DNA of 64,000 bases from JAAYAY01 sp963674575 (GTDB lineage: Bacteria > Planctomycetota > Planctomycetia > Pirellulales > Thermoguttaceae), in the NCBI GenBank assembly GCA_963674575.2, contig CAXXQT010000009.1, forward strand, positions 496,001 to 560,000, given 5' to 3'. Position 1 is the stretch's first letter. Each line of letters starts with the position of its first letter. A program made the position numbers and the translations under genes. The notes under the pieces were generated by a model. That model did not search any database, was not told where the DNA came from, and saw only the letters and a program-made list of their open reading frames with translations. Positions 18,272 through 27,899 of the stretch are shown in pieces.

Positions 18272-20131
18272 ATGCGATTTGCTCTCCTCCTCGCCCTGCC
18301 CCTGGCCTTCCTTTCTGCAAGGGCCGAGGCCGCGGATCGTCCGAACGTGCTTTGGATCACCAGTGAAGACAACGGCCAGGAAATGGGCTGCTATGGCGAC
18401 GCGTACGCGACGACGCCGAACCTCGACGCCCTGGCCGGCAAGGGCGTGATCTACCGAAACGCCTGGTCGACGGCCCCGGTCTGCGCCCCGGCGCGAACCA
18501 CGATCATCTCCGGCGTCTACCCGCCCTCGACCGGTTCCCAGCACATGCGGAGCAGCGCCCCCATGCCGCCGGGTATGAAGATGTATCCCCAGTTCCTCCG
18601 CGAGGCAGGCTACTACTGCACCAACAACTCCAAGGAAGACTACAACCTGATCAAGCCGGACGGCGTGTGGGACCAGTCCAACCGCAAGGCCCACTGGCGC
18701 GGCCGCGAGCCCGGCCAGCCGTTCTTCGCCATCTTCAACTTCACCGTGACCCACGAGAGCCAGGTTCGCAAGCGACCCCACACGCCGGTTCATGACCCGG
18801 CCAAGGTCCGCGTGCCCGCCTATCAACCCGACACGCCCGAGGTCCGCCAGGACTGGGCCCAGTACTACGACAAGATCACCGAGATGGACACCCAGGCCGG
18901 CCAGATCCTCAAGCAATTGGAGGAAGACGGGCTGGTCGACGACACCATCGTCTTCTACTACGGCGACCACGGCGCCGGCATGCCGCGAAGCAAACGCTGG
19001 CCCTACGACTCGGGCCTGCGGGTGCCGCTGATTGTCTCCATCCCACCGAAATGGAAAAACCTCGCTTCGCCCGACTACACGCAGGGCGGCGCCAGCGATC
19101 GGCTCGTGGGGTTCATCGATCTGGCGCCCACGCTGCTGAGCCTGGTGGGCATCGAGCCTCCCCAGTACATGCAAGGCCACGCCTTCCTGGGCAAGTACTG
19201 CCAGCCCGGCCCGAAGTACGCCTTCGGATTCCGCGGCCGGATGGACGAGCGCTACGACATGGTCCGCACCGTGGGCGACGGGCGCTACATTTACCTGAAG
19301 CACTACATGCCCCACAAGATCTACGGGCAGTACATCAACTACATGTTCCAGACGCCCACCACGCAGGTCTGGAATGACCTCTACGACGCGGGCAAGCTGG
19401 AGCCGCCCAAGACGTTTTTCTGGGAAACGAAGCCTGCCGAAGAACTCTTCGACCTCACGAACGACCCCGACGAAATCCACAACCTGATCGACTCGCCAGA
19501 GCACCAGGAAGTGCTCGCCCGGATGCGCAAGGCGCACAAGGACTGGGTCTTTCGTGTTCGTGATCTGGGCTTCCTGCCGGAAGGGGAGATGCACACCCGG
19601 GATCCGAACGTAACGCCCTACGAGATGGGCCACGATCCGGCCAAGTATCCCCTCGAGAAGATCTTCGCCGTCGCCCAAGCAGCCAGCTCGCTGAAAAAAG
19701 ATGACGTGCCCAAGCTGCTCGCAGCCCTGAAAGACGACGACTGCGCCGTCCGCTACTGGGGCGCCATGGGCCTTTTGATGCGTGAAACTGACGGCGTGGC
19801 GGCCGGTCGTGAGGCCCTGAGCCGGGCCCTCGAGGACGAAGCCCCTTACGTGCGAATCGCAGCCGCCGAGGCCCTGGGACGATACGGCACTGACGAGGAA
19901 GCGGCCCGGTCGCTCGAAGTGCTCATGTCACTGGCAAATGTCCAGACGAGCGGGGCCTACCTGGCCCTGGCGGCCTTGAACGCCATCGACTACATGGACG
20001 CCCGGGCGAAGTCCGCCGAGGCCGCCATCGAGGCCCTGCCCGTTCAGGCGAAGAACATGCCGCCGCGAGTGAACAGCGGCTATCTGAAGAACCTGAAGAC
20101 GAAGATCCTCAGGGACCTGAAGGGCGAATAG
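18272..20131 (+). CDS. Secreted formylglycine-dependent sulfatase with C-terminal HEAT-like repeats
   Basis: 619 residues. Signal peptide (MRFALLLALPLAFLSARAEA). Sulfatase domain at about 22-440: metal-binding SEDNG near residue 31, and the catalytic signature C71-A-P-A-R, in which the Cys becomes formylglycine; then YYGDHGAGMPRSKR and the C-terminal ELFDLTNDPDEIHNL. Residues about 455-600 are HEAT-like helices (LLAALKDDDCAVRYWGAMGL, ALEDEAPYVRIAAAEALGRY), an addition seen in several planctomycete sulfatases. It probably removes sulfate from an exogenous polysaccharide, in line with the neighbouring sugar genes; no maturation enzyme is nearby. Ends in a hairpin element. Confidence 0.93.
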   Translation: MRFALLLALPLAFLSARAEAADRPNVLWITSEDNGQEMGCYGDAYATTPNLDALAGKGVIYRNAWSTAPVCAPARTTIISGVYPPSTGSQHMRSSAPMPPGMKMYPQFLREAGYYCTNNSKEDYNLIKPDGVWDQSNRKAHWRGREPGQPFFAIFNFTVTHESQVRKRPHTPVHDPAKVRVPAYQPDTPEVRQDWAQYYDKITEMDTQAGQILKQLEEDGLVDDTIVFYYGDHGAGMPRSKRWPYDSGLRVPLIVSIPPKWKNLASPDYTQGGASDRLVGFIDLAPTLLSLVGIEPPQYMQGHAFLGKYCQPGPKYAFGFRGRMDERYDMVRTVGDGRYIYLKHYMPHKIYGQYINYMFQTPTTQVWNDLYDAGKLEPPKTFFWETKPAEELFDLTNDPDEIHNLIDSPEHQEVLARMRKAHKDWVFRVRDLGFLPEGEMHTRDPNVTPYEMGHDPAKYPLEKIFAVAQAASSLKKDDVPKLLAALKDDDCAVRYWGAMGLLMRETDGVAAGREALSRALEDEAPYVRIAAAEALGRYGTDEEAARSLEVLMSLANVQTSGAYLALAALNAIDYMDARAKSAEAAIEALPVQAKNMPPRVNSGYLKNLKTKILRDLKGE

Positions 20132-20143
20132 CCGCATCCCCAG

Positions 20144-20176
20144 CAGGTCCCGGGCGCCGCGCGCGACCTTGAATTG
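20144..20176. repeat. 3'-end hairpin element, divergent copy (after sulfatase)
   Basis: Starts 12 bases past the sulfatase stop. It keeps the frame AGGTC...GCGCGACCTTGAA of the other copies with a different stem core (CCGGGCGCCGCGCG), in the same orientation relative to the gene. Confidence 0.6.
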
Positions 20177-20218
20177 GGGTATCACTTCAAGGAGCGTGAC
20201 AGCGTGAGCCCCAACAAG

Positions 20219-20273
20219 AACTCCCTCCCCAGCGAGCTTGCGAGCGAGGGGGAGGGCCGGGGAGGGGGCTCGA
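20219..20273. repeat. Dispersed direct repeat, copy 1 (second at 27961-28012)
   Basis: About 52 bp, containing CAGCGAGCTTGCGAGCGAGG, is repeated almost exactly at 27961-28012. The core AGCTTGCGAGCG is near-palindromic. A related unit, with GCTGCGCTGGGGAGGG, lies at about 20385-20432. Both full copies lie downstream of exported-protein genes; no coding content. Confidence 0.85.
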
Positions 20274-20448
20274 TGGTTCACAGTGGTCCATCGCCACAGC
20301 GTTTCTCACGAGATGCAGGACAACCAACCCAAGGCAGGATAAGGCGGTATGTCGGGGCGAGTGTGGTGGCGGAAGTGGCCCGAAGATGCCGCCCCCTCCC
20401 TAACCCTCCCCCACGCTGCGCTGGGGAGGGAATGAAGCCGTTTCAGGG

Positions 20449-20472
20449 TTCCGTGCGGCGCCCGGAACCTAC
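20449..20472. repeat. 3'-end hairpin element overlapping the enolase-superfamily stop codon
   Basis: On the minus strand the stop TAG of the downstream gene forms the beginning of the unit GTAGGTTCCGGGCGCCGCAC. The dyad TTCCGGGCGCCGCACGGAA can fold. Related to the units at 17945-18023 and 20144. Confidence 0.6.
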
Positions 20473-21716
20473 TGGGTTTTCCGAACCGATTCTGTCTTCT
20501 TCACCAGTTCCTGCACCTTCTGTTCATCGACCTCAATGCCCAGCCCGGGGCCGGTGGGGACTTTCATCTTGCCGCCGATGACTTCCATCGGTTCGACGAG
20601 CACGTCGGCATCGAGGAACTGGGGCGAGTTGAGGGCGGCCGGTTTCTTGAGTCCGTAGGCGCCGTAAAGGACCAGGCTTGAGGCCAGGGCGATGTCGGGG
20701 TCGCTGAGTCCGCTGCCGAGCCAGAGGAGGCCGGCCTCTTCGATGAGTTCGATCTGCTGCCGGTTGGGCAGCAGCCCGCCGCATCGGGCCGGCTTCATGG
20801 CCAGGCCGTCCAGCATTTCCAGGCGAATGAACTCGGCCAGTTCGACGGGGGAGATCACGCCTTCGTCCATGAAGATGGGCAGCGCCCCTTGTCGCTTGAG
20901 TTTCTGGTAACCGCTGATCCGGTTGGGACGCAGGGGCGCTTCCAGCACGTCGACGCCGGCGTCGGCCAGCATGGGGGCCGCCTTGAGCGCCGCGTCCACG
21001 TCGTAGCCGCCGTTGCCGTCGGCCCAGAGGAAGCCGTCCGGCGCGAGCCGCTTCACGATCCGAGCAAGCTCCACGTCGAACTTCGGATCGGGGGCCACCT
21101 TGATGTTGAAGTGTTCGTAACCCAGCTCCCTGCCCGTGGCGACGACCGATTCCGTTTCGTCCAACGTGCGGACGTTGACGGTCCAGCTCAGGGTGATCGC
21201 ATCGGCCTGCGGCTTGTTCCACATTTGGGCGAGCGACTTTCCGGTCAGCTTGCCAGCCAGATCGTGGAGGGCCAGGTCGAGACCGGCCCGGGCCAGGGGC
21301 ATGCCCATGGTGAAGGCGGGGGCGAGCGCCTTGTCCATGGCCGCGTGGGCGCCGGGGATGTCGAGAGGATCGAGGCCGACAAGCGTGGGGGCGAGATAGT
21401 CCCTCATGGCGATCGTGGCCGTGTCGAGCGTTTCGTAGGTCCAGCGGGCGACGGGCACGCTCTGTCCCCAGCCGACCGTGCCGTCGTCGGCTGTCATCTT
21501 GACGATCACGGCCGCCCGGCCGTAATTGCCGCCGGGGCCTTCGAAGAACTTGAAATAGGCCTTGGTGGGGTAGCGGACGGGGAACAGTTCGATGCGATCG
21601 ATTTTCACGTTTTTCGTTCCTGCGGCGTAGGTTGCGGCGCTCGGCAAGACGGCAGAGACTGCTGCGGCGGCGGAGAGAAATCGGCGACGAGTCCACCTGG
21701 AGGGCGGATGGCTCAT
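20469..21716 (-). CDS. Tat-exported mandelate racemase/muconate lactonizing enzyme family protein
   Basis: 415 residues. A twin-arginine signal (WTRRRFLSAAAAVSAVLPSA) precedes an enolase-superfamily fold: capping domain, then the barrel with the base Lys in HFNIKVAPDP, metal ligands in WADGNGG, LEAPLRP and FMDEGV, and the C-terminal catalytic strand GLAMKPARCGG. Members abstract a proton alpha to a carboxylate (sugar-acid dehydratases, cycloisomerases, epimerases); the substrate is not defined. Start ATG 21716 follows GGGAG and gives the Tat signal; an extension further upstream has no signal. Extracytoplasmic enolase-superfamily enzymes are a planctomycete habit. Confidence 0.88.
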   Translation of the reverse strand: MSHPPSRWTRRRFLSAAAAVSAVLPSAATYAAGTKNVKIDRIELFPVRYPTKAYFKFFEGPGGNYGRAAVIVKMTADDGTVGWGQSVPVARWTYETLDTATIAMRDYLAPTLVGLDPLDIPGAHAAMDKALAPAFTMGMPLARAGLDLALHDLAGKLTGKSLAQMWNKPQADAITLSWTVNVRTLDETESVVATGRELGYEHFNIKVAPDPKFDVELARIVKRLAPDGFLWADGNGGYDVDAALKAAPMLADAGVDVLEAPLRPNRISGYQKLKRQGALPIFMDEGVISPVELAEFIRLEMLDGLAMKPARCGGLLPNRQQIELIEEAGLLWLGSGLSDPDIALASSLVLYGAYGLKKPAALNSPQFLDADVLVEPMEVIGGKMKVPTGPGLGIEVDEQKVQELVKKTESVRKTQ

Positions 21717-22493
21717 GAGCGGCTCCCTTGGGACCTGGGCGTGGAGGGCAGAGACGCCTCCAGCATAGCGAGAACTGGGGAGCAGGCAAGAATATGCAAA
21801 TACCAGGAGCCGAACGACGAAGATACCCGGGAACAAGACGCGGTCTTCGGTCGCCAGATGCTCCCTGACCGGCGTCTGCGGGAGTGCCGACTGGATTCGG
21901 CCGGCAAGCGCTGACATCATTCAACGGCCCCTTGCTGCCTGAATTCAATCGCTAGTTGGGATTGTTCCTGTAACTCGCTTGTGTGTTCCGGGCGTGAGTC
22001 GTCGAATTCCACTCGACGAGATTGTCGCAAAACGGAGGTGTGAGTTAAGAAGACACGCGTGGAAGCCATGTCGCAATAGGAATGGCGAGAACATGTCGGC
22101 AATGCCCAAGTGCTTGCCTATTCGGCACGAATCAGCCAGTATCTGGGCTTTTTAATCAGTTGTTTGCCGCAACTTATGGTTTGCCAAAATCTGGTGGCTC
22201 CTCCGTATTATCGGTAATGGTGGGTGAAGGCTCCCTGGCGAGAGTGGGTTCGCCTCTGCAGAGTAGACGAGAAGTACATCAAAAATGTCGCAAAGTGGTT
22301 GCATATATCGTTTGCATTCACTTGCGCAACTCTTATGATCAATGGGAGGGACGCCCCTGCTATCAGCAGGTCGCGACGTTTCCAGAAAGGGGGTGTTTCG
22401 AAAGGGGTTGAGTGGAGGGGACGCTCATTTCCAAGGTGGTGAGAGATTTCTCGGTTGGGTTCTTTTTCTATCCATTTCCTAAAGGAGTGTACC
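21717..22493. other. 777-bp intergenic region, no gene seen
   Basis: Divergent space between the enolase-superfamily gene and the DUF1559 gene. The part from about 22080 to 22450 is relatively AT-rich and presumably holds the DUF1559 promoter. Only a small dyad (CGTCGA...TCGACG near 22000-22018) was seen. Short open frames lack coding features. Confidence 0.5.
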
Positions 22494-23639
22494 ATGTTGA
22501 CCATGAGTCGAGCGGAGCAGGAACTCCGCCAGCGCCGCCGTGGTTTCACGTTGGTTGAGCTTTTGGTGGTGATCGCCATTATTGGCATCTTGATTGCCTT
22601 GCTTCTTCCGGCCGTTCAGGCCGCACGCGAAGCGGCTCGCCGATCGCAATGCACCAACAATCTCAAACAGATTGGCCTGGCCTGCCACAACTATCACGAT
22701 GTTTTCAAGTCGCTTCCTTTCATCTGTGGTGGAACCGGGGCCGGTTCCGGCAGCTTTGGAACGTACTGGACATGGAGTCCCACCAGCACCAGTGCTTATC
22801 GACTTTCCGGTTTCGTAGGCTTGCTTCCCTATATGGAACAGCAGCCCCTTTACGACATGAGCGCCGACAACAACTTCTCGCCGGGCGGTTGGTGTGACGT
22901 GGCCGGCTCCCCGGTCTATACCAAAATCTCGTCGTTCTTCTGCCCCAGCGATGCGAACTCGCCCGGTTACGCACGAGGCGCCCGCAACTACATGATGAGC
23001 ATGGGCGACTGGACTATGCGGCATCACGATGCTGGCCAGAATGTGCCGAATCCGAGAGGGCCTTTTGGCATCATCCGCCATGCCAACTCGGGAAAGTGCT
23101 GCCGGCTTGCGTCGATCGTCGACGGTTTGAGCAACACCGTTGGCTTCAGTGAACGCGTGGTCGGCGACAGGATGGCCCAGGTCAAGGGAGGGTTCTCGAA
23201 CTGTGCCAGTGTCCTGCCCGGAAACACCACGGGGACGGCTATGCTCGCGGTTGTGCCTCTTGACTGCATGAACGTGGGAATTATCAACAACAAGACCTAC
23301 ACCGACCCCGACTCCGGCGGATCGGACAGCCTTACGGGGCGATACTGGTCAGACGGAGCGATCACCGCTTCCGGATTCAACACGATTCTGCCCCCCAACT
23401 CGCCAAGCTGCTCGTCGTCGAGCACAACGGCGGTCGAGTCCCGAATTCTCGCGCCGCCCACCAGCAACCACCCCGGAGGAGCGAATGTCTGCATGTTGGA
23501 CGGATCCGTCCAGTTCGTTTCCGATACGATCGACTGCGGCAACCTGGCGCTTGGGTTGGTTGAAGCCGGAGCGAGTAACTACGGTGTCTGGGGCGCCCTG
23601 GGTAGCCGGGATGGCGGAGAACCTGTTTCCCTGCCGTAA
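22494..23639 (+). CDS. DUF1559 protein with prepilin-type N-terminus
   Basis: 381 residues. Prepilin leader RRRGFTLVELLVVIAIIGIL: processing after Gly, followed by a hydrophobic helix and the hallmark LLPAVQAAREAARRSQCTNN of the planctomycete DUF1559 expansion. The C-terminus keeps the family's HPGGANVCMLDGSVQFVSDT. These proteins are probably pseudopilin-like surface or envelope proteins handled by a type II secretion/type IV pilus system, parts of which are encoded at the right end of this window. Start 22494 has AAAGGAG nine bases upstream. Forms an operon with the lipoprotein that follows. Confidence 0.95.
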   Translation: MLTMSRAEQELRQRRRGFTLVELLVVIAIIGILIALLLPAVQAAREAARRSQCTNNLKQIGLACHNYHDVFKSLPFICGGTGAGSGSFGTYWTWSPTSTSAYRLSGFVGLLPYMEQQPLYDMSADNNFSPGGWCDVAGSPVYTKISSFFCPSDANSPGYARGARNYMMSMGDWTMRHHDAGQNVPNPRGPFGIIRHANSGKCCRLASIVDGLSNTVGFSERVVGDRMAQVKGGFSNCASVLPGNTTGTAMLAVVPLDCMNVGIINNKTYTDPDSGGSDSLTGRYWSDGAITASGFNTILPPNSPSCSSSSTTAVESRILAPPTSNHPGGANVCMLDGSVQFVSDTIDCGNLALGLVEAGASNYGVWGALGSRDGGEPVSLP

Positions 23640-23684
23640 GCCGCGACAAGCACAAACCGCACGAAGCAAAGGATCTGGAGTAGC

Positions 23685-24206
23685 ATGAAAACGACAAAGA
23701 AAGTTGACAACAGCGTGCGGTGGATGCCGCTTGCTGCGGGGCTGATAGCGTGCTGTTTGGTTGTCGCGTCATCGGGCTGCAACAAGGGACCGGCCAAACC
23801 GGACGACCTTCCGGAATTGACGGCATGCACGATCACCGTGAACTACAAGGGCGCTCCCGTCGAGGAAGCCAATGTGCTGCTCTCGCCCACCTCGGGCAAC
23901 AAGTTCTCGGCCATTGGAACGACGGACGCTTCCGGCAAGGCCGTCATGAAAACGGACGGGAAGTATGAGGGCGTGGTCGCGGGCGAGTATCGCGTCACCG
24001 TCAAAAAAATGGAAAAGGTCGACGTCAACTTGGGTGGGACTCCCGAGACTCCGGAGGAGATGGCCGAGTACCAAAAGGAGGCCGCCAAGGCGAAGGCCCC
24101 CGAGTCGCTGATCCCCAAGAAGTACTCGAGTTTCACGTCGTCGGGCCTCACCGTCAATGTGGCCGAAGGAACGCCGGTCGACGAAACCTTCGATCTGACC
24201 GACTGA
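23685..24206 (+). CDS. Small lipoprotein with transthyretin-like fold
   Basis: 173 residues. Lipoprotein signal with lipobox ASSGC (Cys about residue 32), then a carboxypeptidase-regulatory/transthyretin-like beta-sandwich (CTITVNYKGAPVEEANVLLS...GTTDASGKAVMKT...GEYRVTVKKME) and a Lys/Glu-rich region ending PKKYSSFTSSGLTVNVAEG. Such lipoproteins follow DUF1559 genes again and again in planctomycetes, so a shared envelope function is likely though unknown. RBS GGATCTGGAG lies upstream. A strong terminator follows 24 bp after the stop. Confidence 0.88.
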   Translation: MKTTKKVDNSVRWMPLAAGLIACCLVVASSGCNKGPAKPDDLPELTACTITVNYKGAPVEEANVLLSPTSGNKFSAIGTTDASGKAVMKTDGKYEGVVAGEYRVTVKKMEKVDVNLGGTPETPEEMAEYQKEAAKAKAPESLIPKKYSSFTSSGLTVNVAEGTPVDETFDLTD

Positions 24207-24230
24207 ACTCAGACGTTCTCAACACGAAAC

Positions 24231-24276
24231 CCAACAGCCCGGCTGCTCCTTCAAGCGGCCGGGCTGTTGGCATTCT
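24231..24276 (+). terminator. Rho-independent terminator of the DUF1559-lipoprotein operon
   Basis: Arms CCAACAGCCCGGC (24231-24243) and GCCGGGCTGTTGG (24258-24270) form a perfect 13-bp stem, extendable by three pairs, followed by CATTCTT. It lies 24 bp after the lipoprotein stop. Confidence 0.9.
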
Positions 24277-24423
24277 TAGAGGCTCACAGAGCCGCGTCGA
24301 TTATTTCACCCGATTTCTTGACGCGGGATACCCCATGGACTAACTTCACGGCAGTGTACCGGTTAACACGATCGGAACACTCCTGTTTCCCGCCCCACAT
24401 TCCCTCCTTCGGACATCGACGGT

Positions 24424-26532
24424 ATGTACACGCCTCCCAATCTCGTTCTTGTCCTCAGACGGGCCGCTCGGTTGGCATGCCTATTGAGCGCTCTCGCCTT
24501 CTGCCTGGCACCGGCCCAATCCGCTGCCGCGGAGAACCCCGCACTCGATCAGGCCTTCCAGACGCTGGCCAAACTGGAGCTGGGCCAGGACCTGGGTCTG
24601 TTCCAGCCCATCCGGGCAGCGGTCGTGGCCTCGCGGACCGACGAGGCGGTTCGTGGCGATCTGGAGAACCGGCTCATTGCCGTGCTGCAGGGCGACTCGA
24701 CGGACCTGGCCAAGGACTACGCCTGCCGCCAACTGGTGCTTGTCGGGTCGGCCAGTTCGCTTCCTGCCCTGGCCGCCCTGGTTCCCAACGCTCGCATGTC
24801 CTACATGGCCCGCTACGCCCTGGAAGGAATCGGCACGGCCGAGGCCCGGGCGACTCTGCGGGACCTGCTCGCCAAGACCGAAGGTGTGCAGAAGATCGGG
24901 GTGGTTGTTTCACTCGGCAGACTTGCCGACGCCGAAGCGGCCGGACCAGTGGCCGCCCTGCTCGAACAAGACGACGCGGCGATGCAAGAGGTGTGTCTCA
25001 TTGCCCTGGGACGCATCGGCAACGTGGCGGCCGCCGAAGCCCTGCTGGGCTTCGCCGCGAAGTCGCCGAAGGCTCTGCCCACGGTCGTGGTTGATGCCGA
25101 GCTCGACGCCGCCCAGTCGCTCTGCACGCAAGGTAAGTATGAAACCGCGGTCAAAATCTGCGAGTCGCTCCTGGCCGCTGAATCCGAGGAGGTTCAGGCG
25201 GCAGGCTATCGGGGCCTGGTTGCCGCCAAACCATCCGAAAAACTGAACTTGATCGTCGCTGCCCTGGGAGCCGAGCAGCCCTGGAAGCGGGCTGTAGGAG
25301 CCGACTGCGTCATCGCCCTGGCCGAGCCCAAAGAGATCGAAACAACCGCAGCCGCCGTCGAGAAGTTGCCCCAAGCGGGCAAGGTGGCCGCCCTGCTCGC
25401 CCTGAAGGACCACGTCAGTCCGGCCGTTCGGCAGGCGGCTCTCAAAGCGCTCGACGGGTCCGATCTGGAGGTGCGTCAGGCGGCCCTGGTCGCCTTGATC
25501 CGCTCGGGAACCGGCCAGGATGTGCCCGGGCTGGCCGCACTCGTCACCGGCACGGAAGACGAGGCCCTGTGCAAGGCCGCCTTTGAAACCCTGCGGCTCA
25601 TGCCTGCTGTCGACGTCAACGCAGCTTTGATCGCATGGATGGATCAGGCGAAGGACCTGCCGCCGATCGCCGTAGAGTCGGCCCTTTCGCGGCGCAGCCC
25701 CGACTTCGTGCCCGCCCTGCTGAAAGCGGCCTCGTCGTCAAATGCTGCGACCCGTCTGGAGGCCTTCAAGGCCCTGGAGATCATGGCGTCGGCGAAAGAG
25801 GCCGAGGCCCTTGTGGGGCTGCTGTGCAAGACCGGGGAAGGTGACGAGCGCGAGGCGGCAGGACGCGCCGTCTGGATGGCTTGCCAACAGATCGCCGATC
25901 CGAATCAGCGCCCGGCGGCCTTGCTGGCGGCCATGGAAAAGGCCGACGCGAATGCCCAATGTGCCCTCCTGCCCACGCTGGCAAGAATCGGCAGTCAGGC
26001 AGCTCTCCCTGCGATCCGCAAGGCGATGAAGAGCGGTGACGGGGCGGTCCGCGACGCCGGCTATCGGGCCCTGGCCAACTGGCCCGACGCCTCGGTGGCC
26101 GATGAACTGCTGGAGATCGCCAAGACGAGCGACGTTCAGCCCTATCGGATCTGGGCCCTCAGGGCCTACGCCCGGATTGTGGCGCTGCCCAGCGATCGCC
26201 CGGCCGAGAAGACCTTTGAAATGCTTCGCGACGCCATGAAGCTGGCGACGCGTCTGGAAGACAAGAAGCTGTTTGTTGAGCGACTTGCCGCGGTCCGCGT
26301 GCCGGACGCCCTCACGCTGCTCCTTTCCTTCGTGGAGGATGCGGAACTGAAGGGAGCCGCCGTCCCGGCCGTGTTCACCCTCGCCAAGGGGCTCAGCCAG
26401 TCTCATCCGGACCAGGCCGCCGAGGCCCTCAACAAGATCCTGCCGCTCACTCAGGATGCGGCCCTCAAGCAGCAGATCCCCAAGGTGCTCCGCGATATCG
26501 AAGCCCGCAAACAGAACCAAGAGAAGAAATAG
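24424..26532 (+). CDS. Exported HEAT-repeat protein
   Basis: 702 residues. Signal peptide (LACLLSALAFCLAPAQSAAA) then almost entirely helical HEAT/PBS-type repeats (GRLADAEAAGPVAALLEQDD, ALGRIGNVAAAEALLGFA, VRQAALKALDGSDLEVRQAA, GDGAVRDAGYRALANWPDAS). No catalytic motif. Ten bases separate it from the next gene, an exported Gfo/Idh/MocA enzyme, so it may be a scaffold or binding partner in the same periplasmic pathway. Function is otherwise unknown. Confidence 0.85.
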   Translation: MYTPPNLVLVLRRAARLACLLSALAFCLAPAQSAAAENPALDQAFQTLAKLELGQDLGLFQPIRAAVVASRTDEAVRGDLENRLIAVLQGDSTDLAKDYACRQLVLVGSASSLPALAALVPNARMSYMARYALEGIGTAEARATLRDLLAKTEGVQKIGVVVSLGRLADAEAAGPVAALLEQDDAAMQEVCLIALGRIGNVAAAEALLGFAAKSPKALPTVVVDAELDAAQSLCTQGKYETAVKICESLLAAESEEVQAAGYRGLVAAKPSEKLNLIVAALGAEQPWKRAVGADCVIALAEPKEIETTAAAVEKLPQAGKVAALLALKDHVSPAVRQAALKALDGSDLEVRQAALVALIRSGTGQDVPGLAALVTGTEDEALCKAAFETLRLMPAVDVNAALIAWMDQAKDLPPIAVESALSRRSPDFVPALLKAASSSNAATRLEAFKALEIMASAKEAEALVGLLCKTGEGDEREAAGRAVWMACQQIADPNQRPAALLAAMEKADANAQCALLPTLARIGSQAALPAIRKAMKSGDGAVRDAGYRALANWPDASVADELLEIAKTSDVQPYRIWALRAYARIVALPSDRPAEKTFEMLRDAMKLATRLEDKKLFVERLAAVRVPDALTLLLSFVEDAELKGAAVPAVFTLAKGLSQSHPDQAAEALNKILPLTQDAALKQQIPKVLRDIEARKQNQEKK

Positions 26533-26543
26533 GAGCCCTGGCC

Positions 26544-27899
26544 ATGAAACGCATACGAAAGAATCGTCTCACGCGGCGCGACATGCTCAAGCAAGCGGCC
26601 ATGGCAGCCGGATCCTTGGCGGCCCCGCTCACCCTTCGCTCAAACGTGCTGGGCCTCGACGGAGCCACGGCGCCCAGCAACCGGATCACGGTCGGCTCGA
26701 TCGGCGTGGGCTGTATGGGACGCGGCCATTTCCGTATCATCGCCGACTACCCCGACGTGCAACTTCTGGCCCTCTGCGACGTGGATTCCTGGCGACGGGA
26801 CCACAACACCAATGTTCTCAAAGAGATCTACGGAGCCAAACAGCCGAGCGGCCAGTTCCATGGCTTCAAAGCCTACAACGACTTCCGTGAACTGCTCGCT
26901 CGCGACGACATCGACGCCGTGACCGTGGTGACCGGCGAGCGCTGGCACCCGGCCATTGCCGTGCGCGCCGCCAAGGCCGGCAAGGATATCTACTGCGAGA
27001 AACCCATCTCGCTCACCATCCGCCAAGCCCGAACCATGGCCGAGACGGTTCGTCGCCACAACGTGGTCTTCCAGACCGGCCTGCAGCAGCGCAACTCGCC
27101 CGAATATCTCAAGGCCTTCGAGATGGTCCACGCGGGGAGGATCGGCGAGGTGAAGCTGGCCTACGTGTCGGCCAGCGGGGTGAGCAACTATCTGAACCTG
27201 CCGGCAGAACCCCTGCCCAAGGGCATCGACTGGGACATGTGGCTCGGCCCATGTCCGTGGTACCCCTACAACTACCGCTACCACCATGCTGGCCAGCCGC
27301 AGAACGTCGTTCCCTGGAGTTGCAACCGGGCTTTCGGCGCCGGCGGAATGACCTCGGGCCTTGTCCACAACCTCGACTCGGCCCATGCGGGCTTGCGCAA
27401 AGACGGCACGGGGCCCGTCGAAATCCTGCCGCCCGGGATCAACGGCGCGCCGTCGCTCACATTCAACTACGCCGACGGCACGCAGATTGTCTGCTCGACG
27501 ACGCTGCAGCCCGGCAAGCACGTCATCCCCGAGGGCTGGGATCCGAAGACGCCGATCCGAAACTTCGGCGTCCTCTTCGTGGGCGACAAGGGTTGGATCC
27601 ACGTCGAACGGTTTGGCCTCTTGCGATGCTATCCGGAGAACCTCCTGGACGTGGAGGTCTCCAAGGCCCATTCGGTGGTCCAGAATCACCGCGACTGGAT
27701 CGATTGCATCCGCACCCGCCGAAGGCCCCGAGCCGACGTGGAAATCGGCGCCTGCTCGACAATCCTCTCCCACCTGGGCTGCATCGCCCTGTGGACGGGA
27801 AGGGCCCTCAAGTGGGACCCGGTGAAGGAAGAGTTCGCCGACGATCGCGAGGCCAACGCCCTTCGCGCCCGAGCTTCGCGCGAGCCGTGGAATGTATAA
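26544..27899 (+). CDS. Tat-exported Gfo/Idh/MocA family oxidoreductase
   Basis: 451 residues. Twin-arginine signal (RLTRRDMLKQAAMAAGSLAA), then a Rossmann domain (GSIGVGCMGRGHFRII, LLALCDVDSW), the family motif CEKPISLTIRQA with the conserved Lys, and a C-terminal substrate domain (WDMWLGPCPWYPYNYRYHH). NAD(P)-dependent enzymes of this family oxidise sugars or sugar alcohols; exported planctomycete members may carry bound cofactor. Follows the HEAT-repeat gene directly (RBS AGGAG). Confidence 0.92.
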   Translation: MKRIRKNRLTRRDMLKQAAMAAGSLAAPLTLRSNVLGLDGATAPSNRITVGSIGVGCMGRGHFRIIADYPDVQLLALCDVDSWRRDHNTNVLKEIYGAKQPSGQFHGFKAYNDFRELLARDDIDAVTVVTGERWHPAIAVRAAKAGKDIYCEKPISLTIRQARTMAETVRRHNVVFQTGLQQRNSPEYLKAFEMVHAGRIGEVKLAYVSASGVSNYLNLPAEPLPKGIDWDMWLGPCPWYPYNYRYHHAGQPQNVVPWSCNRAFGAGGMTSGLVHNLDSAHAGLRKDGTGPVEILPPGINGAPSLTFNYADGTQIVCSTTLQPGKHVIPEGWDPKTPIRNFGVLFVGDKGWIHVERFGLLRCYPENLLDVEVSKAHSVVQNHRDWIDCIRTRRRPRADVEIGACSTILSHLGCIALWTGRALKWDPVKEEFADDREANALRARASREPWNV